From contig JAEEWS010000055.1 in the NCBI GenBank assembly GCA_016287765.1, forward strand, positions 1 through 13,698: DNA of 13,698 nt. Direction: 5' to 3'. This stretch comes from Lachnospiraceae bacterium (GTDB taxonomy: Bacteria > Bacillota_A > Clostridia > Lachnospirales > Lachnospiraceae). Under the pieces are notes generated by a model that searched no databases, was not told the origin of the DNA, and saw only the letters and a list, made by a program, of their open reading frames with translations. Positions 5,869 to 13,698 of the stretch are shown here, piece by piece. The position numbers and the translations under genes were made by a program. Each line of letters starts with the position of its first letter. Position 1 is the stretch's first letter.

Positions 5869-8469
5869 ATGAAGAGTTTCTTTAAGAAACTGTCCTTAGT
5901 CCTCGCTGCAGCTATGGTTATCACCATGCTTCCTATGCAGAGCGCGAAAGCGGCCGATGTTATTATCGGTGAGAGAGACGGGAACAAAGTTACCCCTGTA
6001 GCGCAGGTAGAAGTTGGTTACAACGCTGAGTGGGGCTTCTTAAACGTAACACCTTACGATGCAGCAGCTTACAACAGCGTGAAGTTCACATCTTCCAACA
6101 AGGCTGTTGCTGTTATCGGTGGTGCTAAGAATCGTAACATTCAGGCAATTGCTGCAGGTAAGACAACAATCTCCTTCAGCTGCACAAACGGCAAGGGAAC
6201 CACATTCACTGCCAAGTCAGAGCTTGAGGTTGTTGCTAAGGGCCAGTTGAAGGCTTTCCAGCTTAATCAGACTGAAAAAGACGTTGTGATCGCTACCTTC
6301 GGCAGCGCAGCAGACGCTACAGCAGCTAAGGAAAAGATGACCGTTGAACTTATCAAGAAGACAAAGAGCGGCCAGGAGATCAAGCTTGGTTCTACCGCTA
6401 AGTTGGCTGTTAAGGACAACACAGTTGTTATCAGCAACCTTATCCCTCAGCTCACCTATCGTGTAACTGTCGGAACAGACAGCAAAGATGTTGAGATGAC
6501 CATGGGCAGCTATGACAGCTTCCAGGTTGTTTATGGATACGCTTATGTTGGTAAGGATAAGAACATCCTCGGATCTTCTATCATCTCCGGCGAAGTTAAG
6601 CCTGAAGTTATCGTTTACGATGAGAAAGGTATCATCATTGACAGACCTGAATACGCTGACGGAAACCTTGTATTCGATTATGATTCAGACGTTTCCGATG
6701 ACGATGCATTCTGCTACGGCGACGGTACTGTAGAGTTCTCCAAGGCAGGTTCCAAGTGCAAAGTTACTGTTACTTACATCTATACAGACGCTAACAACGA
6801 CGAGCAGAAGGATACATGGACAGGTTGGGTTTACTCAACAGATTATGTTGCTCCTGCTATCAGCGGTTGGGCTTCTTCCATCGGACTTACAAAGGCTGAC
6901 AAGATCGGTAAGGATGCTAACTACACCAACAAGGAACTGAAGGTTTACGAGGATTACTACCTTGTATTCAAGCTTGACGGCAGCGACGGTAAGGTTTACA
7001 CCGGTTACAATGTATCCGGCCAGGCAGCTTGCGCAGAGAGCGGCAAGCAAGTTCTTACACTTGATGCTTCTCAGTTCGATTACTACTTTGCAAAGGCAAA
7101 GGATGACAACATCCTTTCAATTTACGAAGGCGCTAACTCCACTAAGATCACAGGTTGGAGCGCAGGTACTTCCAGAATCTATCTCTACAAGAGAGTTGGT
7201 ACTACAAGAGATACAAACAAGGATGAGATCGTTGGTCTTATCGATGTTACAGTTAAGGCTGAGCCTAAGCTCACATATGTAAGCCTCAGCACAAGCTCTG
7301 TTGATGCATGGCAGAACAGTATGGATACTACCAGAAAAGTAACTGTTACTGTTCAGGATCAGTACAAGCAGCTGTTCGATATCACAACTGCAGGCGCTAG
7401 CGTCGGTCTCAAGGATAAGGACGGCAACAACGTAAATACAGGTGCTTACACAGTTACAACAAAGAAGGCAGGAGAGTACGAACTTTCCCTTGACCTCAGC
7501 CAGAGTGCGGTTTTCGCAGCTGACAGCAAGAGTGTTTACACAGTAGTTGTAGGCGACAAGAAGGCTAACCTCAGCATTGGTACAAAGACTGTTTCCACAA
7601 CAGGAACTCCTTCCTATGACCTCGTCGTTAACGATGTTAAGGTAACAGACAAGAGCATCATCAATGCTACTAATGTTGCAGGTATCGTTTCCAACATCAA
7701 GGTTGTTGAGACTTACTCCAGAGTTGCAGTTAATGCTGTAAACTTCTGGTTGGTTTCCGATGATCCTACATCTTCAGAAGCACTTGCAGCTATCGGAACA
7801 TCCACAACTCCTATCGTTGTTATCAGAAACAGCGCTAAGAAGCTTGTATCTAAAGACAAGACAAACACTATCGGAACAACAGCAGCTCCTACATTTGTAG
7901 GCACTAGCGGATTTGATTTCGATGCTTTCACAAACGTTACCGCTACTTCTAAGGGTAAGGTAGGTGATTGCCTCCTTGCAGGTACATTTACTGCTACAGT
8001 TTACCAGAATACAGCAAATGGTCTTAGAAAGCTCAGCACTAAGAACTTCACTATCTCCAACAACATCAAGGGCATCCAGAATGTTGATCCTACCTACCAG
8101 CTTAAGGCTGACGGTACAGTTAACAAGGATGCAGCTGTTTGGGGCGCTGATCAGACTAAGGGAGTATACACAGTTTCAGCTTCCACCACGAACGCTCTTT
8201 GGCTTGACCTTTGTGCAAGACTCAATTGCTTCTATGATGTAGATGGCAATGGCTCTGTTACAAAGGATGGCGGAGAAATCCGTTCACTTAAGAACAATGC
8301 TACAACAGGTCTTCCTAACTTCGAGATCGTTTCCGTTGACTACATCAACGGTGCTAAGTCCGATAAGGAAGTTTATGTAAGAAGCATCACTGTTAAGTAC
8401 ACTACCGATGGTAATGTATTTAACCAGCAGACAATTACTCTCAACAAGAAGTTGCTCATCAACCAGTAA
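5869..8469 (+). CDS. Abundant secreted surface protein with bacterial Ig-like domains
   Basis: This is an 866-residue exported protein. Residues 1-28 are a Sec signal peptide: basic MKSFFKK, a hydrophobic core, then cleavage after SAKA. Residues about 45-123 resemble a BIG_2 immunoglobulin-like domain (SSNKAVAVIG, then IQAIAAGKTTIS). Further beta-rich domains follow, one ending near IDVTVKAEP and another starting KVTVTVQDQY. Residues 1-563 run parallel to the next gene's product; about 564-866 are extra. Within the extra part, DVDGNGSVT (790-798) resembles an EF-hand or dockerin calcium loop. No SLH, CWB2, LPXTG or transmembrane anchor is visible. Codon use is strongly biased (GCT, GTT, AAG, AAC, TTC), which with the perfect AAGGAGG site suggests very high expression, as for an S-layer or coat protein. 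The exact role is unknown; S-layer subunit is my leading guess. It probably forms its own transcript, ended by the terminator 44 bases downstream. Confidence 0.75.
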   Translation: MKSFFKKLSLVLAAAMVITMLPMQSAKAADVIIGERDGNKVTPVAQVEVGYNAEWGFLNVTPYDAAAYNSVKFTSSNKAVAVIGGAKNRNIQAIAAGKTTISFSCTNGKGTTFTAKSELEVVAKGQLKAFQLNQTEKDVVIATFGSAADATAAKEKMTVELIKKTKSGQEIKLGSTAKLAVKDNTVVISNLIPQLTYRVTVGTDSKDVEMTMGSYDSFQVVYGYAYVGKDKNILGSSIISGEVKPEVIVYDEKGIIIDRPEYADGNLVFDYDSDVSDDDAFCYGDGTVEFSKAGSKCKVTVTYIYTDANNDEQKDTWTGWVYSTDYVAPAISGWASSIGLTKADKIGKDANYTNKELKVYEDYYLVFKLDGSDGKVYTGYNVSGQAACAESGKQVLTLDASQFDYYFAKAKDDNILSIYEGANSTKITGWSAGTSRIYLYKRVGTTRDTNKDEIVGLIDVTVKAEPKLTYVSLSTSSVDAWQNSMDTTRKVTVTVQDQYKQLFDITTAGASVGLKDKDGNNVNTGAYTVTTKKAGEYELSLDLSQSAVFAADSKSVYTVVVGDKKANLSIGTKTVSTTGTPSYDLVVNDVKVTDKSIINATNVAGIVSNIKVVETYSRVAVNAVNFWLVSDDPTSSEALAAIGTSTTPIVVIRNSAKKLVSKDKTNTIGTTAAPTFVGTSGFDFDAFTNVTATSKGKVGDCLLAGTFTATVYQNTANGLRKLSTKNFTISNNIKGIQNVDPTYQLKADGTVNKDAAVWGADQTKGVYTVSASTTNALWLDLCARLNCFYDVDGNGSVTKDGGEIRSLKNNATTGLPNFEIVSVDYINGAKSDKEVYVRSITVKYTTDGNVFNQQTITLNKKLLINQ

Positions 8470-8513
8470 GTTGAAAGTACATAAGAAATACCGGCTTTAA
8501 AAAAGCTGAATTG

Positions 8514-8542
8514 CAGGAGAGGCTTTTGCCTCTCCTGTTTTT
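8514..8542 (+). terminator. Intrinsic terminator after the first surface-protein gene
   Basis: CAGGAGAGGC (8514-8523) and GCCTCTCCTG (8528-8537) form a perfect 10-bp stem with a TTTT loop, followed by TTTTT (8538-8542). It sits between the two paralogous genes, 29 bases before the second start, so the second would be transcribed mainly by read-through unless a promoter was missed. Confidence 0.9.
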
Positions 8543-8570
8543 AAAAAAGGTTATGGGAGGCCCTTACTTT

Positions 8571-10310
8571 ATGAGGAAGCTTGGAAAAATTTTATCAATT
8601 ATGATCATTGTGGCAACTGTCTTTTGTGCGCTTCCTTTACAAACAGCCTGGGCAGCAAGAGGCAGGGTAGTTATCGGGGAAACAAAAGCATCAGCGGCAA
8701 GCTCTTTCGATCTGGAGATCGGAGAGACTATGGACTTGAACTTTTATAACGCTTCCGGATATGTTTATAAAACAGATAATGGTTCTGTTTTCTGGAAAAC
8801 ATCTGATTCCAAGATAGTTTCTGTTGATAAAAAAGGTGTTATAAAAGCTGTTTCAGCAGGTAAAGCAACCATCTCTGTTACACTTACCGTAGCCAGAACA
8901 AGAACCAGTTACGAAGGCAGTGTAACTATAAATGTTAAAGAAAAAAATGTTTATGTAAATCTTTATTCCTATAACAGAGTGAAGTTAGTTTACCCTTCTG
9001 CAGCGGAAGCTCTTGCTGCAAGTAAGGAAAAGATAACGGTACAGAGAGTCAGAAGATATGATAATGGTAGAGTATTCTACTTTGATATGGCTCCCAATAT
9101 TACTATTGACAGTGAAAATAATAATGAAATTAATATAGATTTTAATATTAACAAAGAAGAGAAGTACGTATTTAAGGCACCGGGGTTAGCGGAAGACGGT
9201 GTTGAAATGGCACTTGAATGGTCTACCGTTCCTAAGACTGCTACTTTAAGATATAAGGATGCTTATATGTCTGAGGAAGGCGGTTGGGACATTACAGGAG
9301 AGAATAATCTTTCCTTCTGTGAAGCAATGCCGGTATTTGAACTTTACGATGTAAACGGCGTTATAATCGGTAAAGCAGAAGACGGAGAGTTTTTTGAAGG
9401 AATACCGGACATAGAAGGTTATGTAAGATACAGCATGAAGGACTATAATACAGATGGTCCTTATCTCGATAGCCAGACATCAGGTGTTGTAAGGATTACA
9501 AGTCTTAATCAAAGCGCAGTTATAAGCGCAGAATGGTCTACCTTTGATGGTAAAACAGTAATTAAATCCAATGACTGTGCAGTATCAGCATTACCTTATG
9601 TAGAGCCTGATCTTGAAACAGCTGAAGGAATAGTGGTTACCAACAAGACCGGAAATAACATTAACTGGACGGGCTCCGAGAATTGGACGGCATCAATGCC
9701 TGCTTCCACTACAAGAAATGTTCTTTTCTACTTCCTCGGAAGTGATGGGAAGAAGTACTCAGGATGCCCGGAAGCTTATGAAGCATCTGACATTTATCCT
9801 TTGGGCTTTGATTACACCTTCACTTATAAGCTTGATAAGAGTTCGGAAGATATTGCTTTTATTACAGAAAATGGTACTCTTACAGCCTACGATGAAGGCA
9901 AGATCACAGTTTACATTTCCATGAGTAAATTTAATCAAACAGGTATCTCTCCTGAGACGGTGATCGGTGTAGTTAACGTCACAGTAACAAAAGCACCTGA
10001 TGCGTATGCTCTTCGTTTGGAAAATAATAGTGTAACTGTTTCCAAGACTTCTCTCACCACAAGACCTGAGCAGACCTTTAACTTTACAGTAGTGGATCAG
10101 TACGGAGAGACATTCCCTTACGGAGCCAACATTACTGTAACCGCAGTGGATGATGATTACAGCGGAACAGTTGATCCCTATGTTTGGACTAATACTCCGG
10201 GTCAAGGAAAGTTCGTGTTTGATATGACCGGAATGGATGCAGGAAGATATTACTATAGTATTGTACTTGCCAGAAGAACTTATCGTATCACCATTATTGT
10301 TACTGAATAA
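8571..10310 (+). CDS. Secreted bacterial Ig-like protein, shorter paralogue of the upstream surface protein
   Basis: This is a 579-residue exported protein. The signal peptide covers about residues 1-28 (MRKLGKILSI, a hydrophobic stretch, then LPLQTAWA before the cleavage site). The mature start ARGRVVIGE mirrors ADVIIGE in the upstream protein. Residues about 48-115 form a clear BIG_2 domain (KTSDSKIVSVDKKGVIKAVS then AGKATIS). Later blocks align with the paralogue: LYDVNGVIIGKAEDG with VYDEKGIIIDRPEYADG, LGSDGKKYSG with LDGSDGKVYTG, VIGVVNVTV with IVGLIDVTV, and FTVVDQYGETF with VTVQDQYKQLF. It stops where the paralogue's extra 300 residues begin. The ATG at 8571 was chosen for GGGAGG 10 bases upstream; an in-frame start at 8511 would lie in the terminator. 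Codon use is much less biased, so expression is probably lower. No wall anchor is visible. A minor or accessory surface-layer component is plausible but unproven. Confidence 0.75.
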   Translation: MRKLGKILSIMIIVATVFCALPLQTAWAARGRVVIGETKASAASSFDLEIGETMDLNFYNASGYVYKTDNGSVFWKTSDSKIVSVDKKGVIKAVSAGKATISVTLTVARTRTSYEGSVTINVKEKNVYVNLYSYNRVKLVYPSAAEALAASKEKITVQRVRRYDNGRVFYFDMAPNITIDSENNNEINIDFNINKEEKYVFKAPGLAEDGVEMALEWSTVPKTATLRYKDAYMSEEGGWDITGENNLSFCEAMPVFELYDVNGVIIGKAEDGEFFEGIPDIEGYVRYSMKDYNTDGPYLDSQTSGVVRITSLNQSAVISAEWSTFDGKTVIKSNDCAVSALPYVEPDLETAEGIVVTNKTGNNINWTGSENWTASMPASTTRNVLFYFLGSDGKKYSGCPEAYEASDIYPLGFDYTFTYKLDKSSEDIAFITENGTLTAYDEGKITVYISMSKFNQTGISPETVIGVVNVTVTKAPDAYALRLENNSVTVSKTSLTTRPEQTFNFTVVDQYGETFPYGANITVTAVDDDYSGTVDPYVWTNTPGQGKFVFDMTGMDAGRYYYSIVLARRTYRITIIVTE

Positions 10311-10336
10311 TTGAAAATTATATTATAGAAATGATT

Positions 10337-10377
10337 GGTTTCGTCGGAATAATTATTATTCCGACGAAACCTTTTTT
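10337..10377 (+). terminator. Intrinsic terminator with perfect 16-bp stem
   Basis: GGTTTCGTCGGAATAA (10337-10352) and its exact reverse complement (10356-10371) flank a 3-base TTA loop, followed by TTTTTT (10372-10377). It lies 26 bases past the second surface-protein stop and should isolate that locus from the downstream polysaccharide genes. Confidence 0.95.
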
Positions 10378-10378
10378 C

Positions 10379-10407
10379 TTTACTATATGATATAAATCGT
10401 GTATAAT
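10379..10407 (+). promoter_or_regulatory. Sigma-A-type promoter for the polysaccharide genes
   Basis: TTTACT (10379-10384) matches four of six -35 bases, and TATAAT (10402-10407) is a perfect -10 box, with a 17-base spacer. It lies directly after the terminator; transcription would start near 10414, about 50 bases before the ATG at 10467. Confidence 0.7.
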
Positions 10408-10466
10408 TTATTAGATTATAGTTAAAAATATGTAAAGTAACGAATATGTTCCAAAAGGATAAAGAA

Positions 10467-12308
10467 ATGAGTAAAGCAAACCATAATAAAGCTTTAGGTA
10501 AGGCTGTTAATGATAAAACTATAGATAAGTCCGGAAAGACAGGTTTTAATTTTAAGATCATTCCATTAATGCTTATTGTTTTTCTAATACCGTTGTTCTC
10601 GCGCTATCATTACTATTTTGAGGCTGCGTATGACGGTTATCCTTGGTATAATGTGGATTTTCATCCAATAGATCCGTTTCTTTATTCCAAAAGTATTTTA
10701 TTCCTGGTGATCAGTGTCCTGATTCTTATAGAACTTGTCACATCGTTAGTTATATCCTCAAAAGAAGAAAAAAAGACTTTTCTAAAAAAAATGTGGCCTT
10801 TAATGATCTATATGATTTTTGTTCTTTTATCCACAGCTTTTGCCTTGGATAAAGGTCTTGCAATTAAAGGCGGATATGATCAGCAGGAACCCTTCTTTAC
10901 ATTGATAGGTTACGCGATCATCCCGATGTATGCTTTCCTTATTATAAAAAATGAGAAAGATCTGAGATTATTAGGTTATACCGGTCTTGCTGCTGTTTTC
11001 ATTTTTAATATAATAGGATTATTGCAGATGAAAGGATATAACATCTATGTTCAGAACTGGATCAAGTACTTTACTATGTCCAAGGAATTAAGAGAAGCTA
11101 CCGGGGAAATATCCAGTATGCCCGGCGTTTACGTTTCTCTGGGGAACTCTAACTATGTTGGAACCTATGTCTGCGAGATGCTGCCACTTATCCTTGCAAT
11201 GGTAATAATAAAGAATAAATGGTGGGTAAAAGCCGTTGCAACTCTTGATGCCATTGGACTTTTAATTGTGCTCTACGGTTCAGAATCAGATACGGGGATG
11301 ATCATACTGGCGGTAATGGCTATAGTTGCTTTCATCTTCCTGGTTGGAAAATGGTTGAAAAAATGGTATATCTTGATTTCCCTTATAGTGTTATTTATTT
11401 TACTTATACTTATAGGAAACAGGATAACAAACGGTGCAGTTCCAAAGAAACTTGCGTCAATGCTTAGTCTGGAAAAACAGACATATGATCTTACATGTAT
11501 AGACACCACGGGCAATGAGATCAAGTGGATATATAAGGGTGAGGAGATATTATTTAAAATTTACTATGATGATCCATATGTCAGGTTTAAAGTGACGGAA
11601 AATGGTGAAACCGTTTTTGAAAAAGAGGATGTGGATTTCAATCAAGAAACAATAGATTTTAAAAACGGAGATCATGTTTGGCTATATCTTGAGCAAACAC
11701 TGGAGGGTTATATTTTAATAAAGATCAGTGATGCCCATAATGAATATATGTTTGCCTACCATCCATCTGCAGATGAATATAAGATCGTTACTTTTGTTGG
11801 GCTGGAAGATGAAAGTATTTCCTGGGAAAATGCCTTCCCCGGAAGAGAAAGAATGATCAGTATAAGAGGCTATATCTGGGGAATAACCATACCAAGACTT
11901 AAGGAATTTATTTTGATCGGAGCAGGTCCTGACAATTATCCGGTCATGATAATGGAAAAGGGACAGGATTACGCACTTAAGTATAATACAGGCATTTTGG
12001 GAACAGTTTACACACGTCCTCACAACTACTATCTACAGATGTGGTCAAACACAGGATTGATCTCGCTAATAGTAACACTTATATTCGTATTTGCTTACCT
12101 GACAAACTGCTTTAAACTCTTCTTTGGTCATACGATAGATAACGATAAGAAAAAGATCGGGTTCCTTTGTATGTTGAGTGTAATCGGGTTCTTAGGCTGC
12201 GGAATAGCCAATGATTCCCTGGTAAGCACAACACCGGTTTTTTGGTGTATTTTGGGAATGGGGATAGTGATCAACAAATTCTTAAATGGAAGCAACTTAG
12301 AGAATTAA
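10467..12308 (+). CDS. O-antigen ligase/polymerase family membrane protein (Wzy_C-like)
   Basis: This is a polytopic membrane protein of 613 residues, probably a polymerase or ligase of lipid-linked surface-polysaccharide units acting on the outer face of the membrane. Hydrophobic segments lie near residues 31-45, 76-96, 109-126, 145-160, 169-187, 234-248, 256-271, 278-295, 300-317, 531-548, 563-582 and 588-605. Family marks are SLGNSNYVGTY (224-234), GAGPDNY (485-491) and RPHNYYLQMWSNTGLIS (517-533), in which H519 occupies the place of the conserved ligase histidine. Between the last segment before 318 and residue 480 is a hydrophilic, beta-rich insertion that should be extracytoplasmic. The start at 10467 has AGGA 7 bases upstream; the in-frame ATG at 10446 has no clear site. 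The gene has its own promoter and is followed after 59 bases by a Wzz-like gene. Base composition is clearly more AT-rich than in thrC and earlier genes. Polymerase versus ligase cannot be decided from sequence. Confidence 0.8.
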   Translation: MSKANHNKALGKAVNDKTIDKSGKTGFNFKIIPLMLIVFLIPLFSRYHYYFEAAYDGYPWYNVDFHPIDPFLYSKSILFLVISVLILIELVTSLVISSKEEKKTFLKKMWPLMIYMIFVLLSTAFALDKGLAIKGGYDQQEPFFTLIGYAIIPMYAFLIIKNEKDLRLLGYTGLAAVFIFNIIGLLQMKGYNIYVQNWIKYFTMSKELREATGEISSMPGVYVSLGNSNYVGTYVCEMLPLILAMVIIKNKWWVKAVATLDAIGLLIVLYGSESDTGMIILAVMAIVAFIFLVGKWLKKWYILISLIVLFILLILIGNRITNGAVPKKLASMLSLEKQTYDLTCIDTTGNEIKWIYKGEEILFKIYYDDPYVRFKVTENGETVFEKEDVDFNQETIDFKNGDHVWLYLEQTLEGYILIKISDAHNEYMFAYHPSADEYKIVTFVGLEDESISWENAFPGRERMISIRGYIWGITIPRLKEFILIGAGPDNYPVMIMEKGQDYALKYNTGILGTVYTRPHNYYLQMWSNTGLISLIVTLIFVFAYLTNCFKLFFGHTIDNDKKKIGFLCMLSVIGFLGCGIANDSLVSTTPVFWCILGMGIVINKFLNGSNLEN

Positions 12309-12367
12309 GATATAGTGAAAATCAGAAAAGTAATTGAAAAATTTGAGTTGAAAAGGGATTAGGGAAA

Positions 12368-13698
12368 ATGGCGGATAATAACACAGTAGTTGAGCGCGAA
12401 AAAGAAACAGCAGTAAATAATCAATATAGGGATCAAAGATTATATTCTCAGCCTCGTCAAGTAATCGAAATAAGCATTTTAAATATTTTTAGGTATATGA
12501 AAAAAGCCAAGGGTATTTTCATCTGGCTAATGATCATCTGTTTTTCTGTAGGAACGGCAGTACCTTATGTGTGGGGACTTTTAAAATCTCATGTGGATGA
12601 GGTAAATGCACTGATAAGTTTTGAGTACGATGAGGCAAGTGAACTGCTAACTCCGGACGGTAGAAAACTGGACGTTAATCAGATCACTTCTTCAAATGTA
12701 ATAGCTAAAGCCCTTAAGAATTCGGGTTTGCAGGATACTCTATCATCCGGCGCTGTTTCCAATAACATGAGCATCAGCAGGATGCTTACGGACGAAAGCA
12801 GACAAAAGAAAGAGATCCTTAAAAAACTTAGTGAGTCCAATGCAAATACAGGAAATCCGTCCGAGTACATTGAAAATTTACAGAATGCAATTAATTACAC
12901 CTATAAAAACCAGTATGTCATCACATTAAAAAATGGATTTGGAAGTGAAGGGAGTATGGTCTACCTTACAGGGGATGATCTTTCTACTTTACTTAATAAC
13001 ATAGTAGCCGAGTATAAAGACTATTTCTTTGAAACTTACGGAGATTTTACTTTCCCTGATAATAAGATAGACGATGTGAGCCTTGAGGAACTGGATTACA
13101 TTGAATGGCTGGATAACATGGTGACTATACTTGATTCGCTTAGTGACTATTGTGAAGAAATGAATGAAAGTGATTTTTCCGGTTATTATTCATCTAAAAA
13201 TGGCTTTTCCTTCAGTGACATTAACAGACTTATAAAAATAGTTAAAAATACAAAGGTAGATTATCTTTATTCCTATGTGTATTACAATTGCCTTGCCAAA
13301 GACACGGACAGCGTAATAACTAAATTTAATTACTCCTTAAAGAATCTTAAATACACCATAGATGTGGTAAATGAGAACATCACCAATGGAGCAAAGCTTA
13401 TAGAGACCTATAAGATCAACAGCATTTTGATCAACCGACAGATGAATGGAAGCGGTGACGACTCTGTGATAAGAGCGAACAGCGTCACGGATTATTACAA
13501 CAATCTAGTGCTTCAACAGGCAAAGTACTATGAAGAGAAGGCGGATCTTCTTGTTATAGCTGATGGTCTTCAGGATAAGATCAATGGATTCTCAGGAAAC
13601 AAGGCGACGGCAGAAAAGATAGCAATAGCGGAAAATGAGATCGCAGAAGTAAACTCTTTGTGCAGACAGCTCTTCAACCTTGTTAACGGATTAGCGGA
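12368..13698 (+). CDS. Wzz-like polysaccharide chain-length/co-polymerase protein (3' end outside window)
   Basis: The frame from the ATG at 12368 stays open to the window edge, giving 443 residues without a stop. AAAAGGGA (12351-12358) is a suitable ribosome binding site. Residues 1-45 are polar and cytoplasmic and include SQPRQVIEISILNIFRYM (27-44), which resembles the Wzz-type segment before the first membrane helix. Residues about 49-72 are hydrophobic (IFIWLMIICFSVGTAVPYVW), a transmembrane helix. Then comes a long extracytoplasmic part that is helix-prone and rich in Asn, Asp, Lys and Ser. Residues about 375-443 (LQQAKYYEEKADLL, IAIAENEIAEVNSL) look like coiled coil. The second transmembrane helix expected of Wzz proteins has not appeared, so the protein is larger than typical Wzz (about 330 residues in E. 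coli). Placement right after an O-antigen polymerase/ligase-like gene supports a chain-length or assembly role. The family call is by topology and context, not by a diagnostic motif. Confidence 0.65.
   Translation, partial: MADNNTVVEREKETAVNNQYRDQRLYSQPRQVIEISILNIFRYMKKAKGIFIWLMIICFSVGTAVPYVWGLLKSHVDEVNALISFEYDEASELLTPDGRKLDVNQITSSNVIAKALKNSGLQDTLSSGAVSNNMSISRMLTDESRQKKEILKKLSESNANTGNPSEYIENLQNAINYTYKNQYVITLKNGFGSEGSMVYLTGDDLSTLLNNIVAEYKDYFFETYGDFTFPDNKIDDVSLEELDYIEWLDNMVTILDSLSDYCEEMNESDFSGYYSSKNGFSFSDINRLIKIVKNTKVDYLYSYVYYNCLAKDTDSVITKFNYSLKNLKYTIDVVNENITNGAKLIETYKINSILINRQMNGSGDDSVIRANSVTDYYNNLVLQQAKYYEEKADLLVIADGLQDKINGFSGNKATAEKIAIAENEIAEVNSLCRQLFNLVNGLA

Noticed and set aside
8236..8280. 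Dockerin module in the surface protein
   Set aside because: A dockerin needs two such repeats with conserved position 12 residues; only one imperfect loop is present.
8511..8570. Earlier starts (TTG 8511, ATG 8553) for the second surface-protein gene
   Set aside because: The first lies in the terminator hairpin. The second would put extra residues before a signal peptide that starts normally at 8571 with GGGAGG upstream.
1..13698. CRISPR arrays, tRNA genes, insertion sequences or an origin
   Set aside because: No regularly spaced repeats, tRNA-like cloverleaf motifs, transposase genes with terminal inverted repeats, or DnaA-box clusters were seen on either strand.

Overview
The window looks like a chromosomal segment of a low-to-moderate GC Gram-positive anaerobe of class Clostridia, most likely Lachnospiraceae (Butyrivibrio/Roseburia-like; the genus is a guess). 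The basis is a housekeeping block running rpoD-trmK-nucleoside kinase, a class A RNase P RNA (class B would point to Bacilli), strong AGGAGG-type ribosome binding sites, and secreted bacterial Ig-like surface proteins. All seven protein genes and rnpB lie on the + strand.

Region 1 (1-3059) is conserved housekeeping: the 3' end of the primary sigma factor gene, the tRNA A22 methyltransferase gene trmK, an overlapping TGS-domain uridine-kinase-family nucleoside kinase, and rnpB. Region 2 (3117-5447) holds an unusual protein with the domain order AP2-HNH-AP2, in which both expected nuclease histidines appear replaced, followed by threonine synthase thrC.

Region 3 (5448-10377) is a surface-protein locus. 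A gene-free stretch of about 420 bases, with tandem repeats and several possible RNA hairpins, precedes a strongly codon-biased 866-residue secreted Ig-like protein. An intrinsic terminator then separates it from a shorter, less codon-biased paralogue of 579 residues, which ends in a second terminator with a perfect 16-bp stem. Neither paralogue has a recognisable wall anchor. The first carries about 300 extra C-terminal residues, including an EF-hand/dockerin-like loop.

Region 4 (10378-13698) is visibly more AT-rich. It starts from its own sigma-A-type promoter and encodes an O-antigen ligase/polymerase-family membrane protein with a large extracytoplasmic insertion, then a Wzz-like protein that runs off the window. 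This looks like the start of a polysaccharide polymerisation operon.

The best candidates for something undescribed are the AP2-HNH-AP2 protein beside rnpB, the structured leader with the differentially terminated surface-protein pair, and the possible link between that pair and the adjacent polysaccharide genes. Everything here was read by eye; no similarity search or folding was run.
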